The notes under the pieces: generated by a model | Databases searched by the model: none | What the model saw: only the letters and a program-made list of their open reading frames with translations | Told to the model about the DNA's origin: nothing | Shown here: in pieces, positions 6,525 through 7,128 of the stretch | Layout: each line of letters begins with the position of its first letter | Position numbering within the stretch: the stretch's first letter is position 1 | Position numbers and translations under genes: made by a program | NCBI GenBank assembly: GCA_027040375.1 | Contig: JALUMJ010000169.1 | Span: forward strand, 1 to 7,128 | DNA: 7,128 nt | DNA from: Campylobacteraceae bacterium | GTDB taxonomy: Bacteria; Campylobacterota; Campylobacteria; Campylobacterales; Sulfurospirillaceae | Reading direction: 5' to 3'

Positions 6525-7128
6525 ATGGATAAAACAGTAGAAGAAAAAAAGATTTTATCTTATATATTGGATTATAAAGAGTGGGGGATATTTTTTAAAA
6601 GATTTTTTCTACTTATAATTTTAGCGATTATAGCATTTGTACTATGGTTTTTTCCCATCAGCCTTGCTGTAGCACCATTTTACAGTATCACAACTGATAA
6701 AACTCCTATTATCAAAACATATCCAAAACTTGTAGGACTTACTACGACTGATTCCTTAAAAAGTGGATTACAGCACTTGCTAGATGAAGGCTTGGTCACA
6801 AACTTTATAGGTGTTAGAACTTGGATTGACAACAAATACTATGAACAAGTAGGCGAAATAGAGATGTATAGAATCGGGCTTTATACTCTCGAAAATAATC
6901 TTGCGAGAAACAGAGGAACTGGTGGGGCAAATGAGCACATAGTCCAAGCACGCTCCGATGTATATGCTGATTTTAGAATTCCCATGTTCACAAGCTACAG
7001 CACAAGAGTCAAAGAAGCTATAACAAATATAAACATTTATCTACAACAGTTGAAAGAAGATCAAAACAAAGATATGAGCAAAAAAAGAGCTGTTTTTATA
7101 GTTAATTCCGATAATCTAGCCGTAGCAC
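6525..7128 (+). CDS. DUF2333-like single-pass membrane protein, 3' truncated by window
   Basis: Too few codons are present to see the whole gene: 201 codons run open to the right edge. Residues 1-26 are polar and basic-ending (KR at 25-26), followed by one strong membrane segment at about 27-50 (FFLLIILAIIAFVLWFFPIS), then a large soluble part probably in the periplasm. Recognisable stretches are GLQHLLDEG (80-88 region), TWIDNKYYEQVGEIEMYRIG and the conserved-looking LARNRGTGGAN, followed by ARSDVYADF and a helical segment rich in E, K and Q. This pattern resembles the uncharacterised family DUF2333 from my memory of it; no catalytic motif is apparent. It starts 6 bases after dppF with AAAGGA at 6509-6514, 10 bases from the ATG, and no terminator intervenes, so it is probably co-transcribed with dpp. 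A role in transport or envelope maintenance is only a guess from position. Confidence 0.75.
   Translation, partial: MDKTVEEKKILSYILDYKEWGIFFKRFFLLIILAIIAFVLWFFPISLAVAPFYSITTDKTPIIKTYPKLVGLTTTDSLKSGLQHLLDEGLVTNFIGVRTWIDNKYYEQVGEIEMYRIGLYTLENNLARNRGTGGANEHIVQARSDVYADFRIPMFTSYSTRVKEAITNINIYLQQLKEDQNKDMSKKRAVFIVNSDNLAVA

Noticed and set aside
1..7128. CRISPR arrays, tRNA or rRNA genes, insertion sequences, integrase or phage genes, or a defence system
   Set aside because: No regularly spaced repeats, tRNA-like cloverleaf, transposase or nuclease motifs were seen; coding style is uniform and the genes are housekeeping-type transport and metabolism.

Overview
The window looks like a chromosomal segment of a low-GC Campylobacterota (formerly Epsilonproteobacteria) bacterium. 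This is inferred from the AT-rich coding style, AAGGAG/GGAGG ribosome sites, TATAAT-type -10 boxes without clear -35 boxes, a Gram-negative DppA-type periplasmic binding protein, and a terminal gene that resembles the DUF2333 family. Genus cannot be fixed from the sequence alone.

Layout. (1) Positions 1-82 are a left-edge scrap with no gene I can support. (2) 83-1177, minus strand: an enolase-superfamily dipeptide epimerase of the L-Ala-D/L-Glu type. (3) 1178-1295: a short AT-rich divergent promoter region with a -10 box facing each way. (4) 1296-6518, plus strand: a complete five-gene dipeptide ABC transporter, dppA-dppB-dppC-dppD-dppF. The last four genes are joined by 1-4 base stop/start overlaps. 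The only real gap in the operon, 2889-3005 between dppA and dppB, holds two consecutive inverted repeats that should fold as RNA hairpins. (5) 6525 to the right edge: the first 201 codons of a single-pass membrane protein of unknown function, resembling DUF2333, starting 6 bases after dppF.

How the genes could work together. The transporter should bring dipeptides into the cytoplasm: DppA binds in the periplasm, DppB and DppC form the channel, DppD and DppF hydrolyse ATP. The divergently transcribed epimerase would convert L-Ala-D-Glu (a breakdown product of cell-wall murein) or a related dipeptide into the all-L form that ordinary peptidases can cut. The pairing therefore suggests murein-peptide salvage or dipeptide catabolism, comparable to the known neighbourhood of the Bacillus subtilis epimerase gene with dpp genes. 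The families are well supported by motifs; the specific substrate and the functional link are inference.

The region is mostly conventional. The points worth a second look are the double-hairpin dppA-dppB spacer, the short ATPase C-termini without a cysteine cluster, and the uncharacterised membrane protein attached to the end of the operon. I did not find evidence for a wholly new system.
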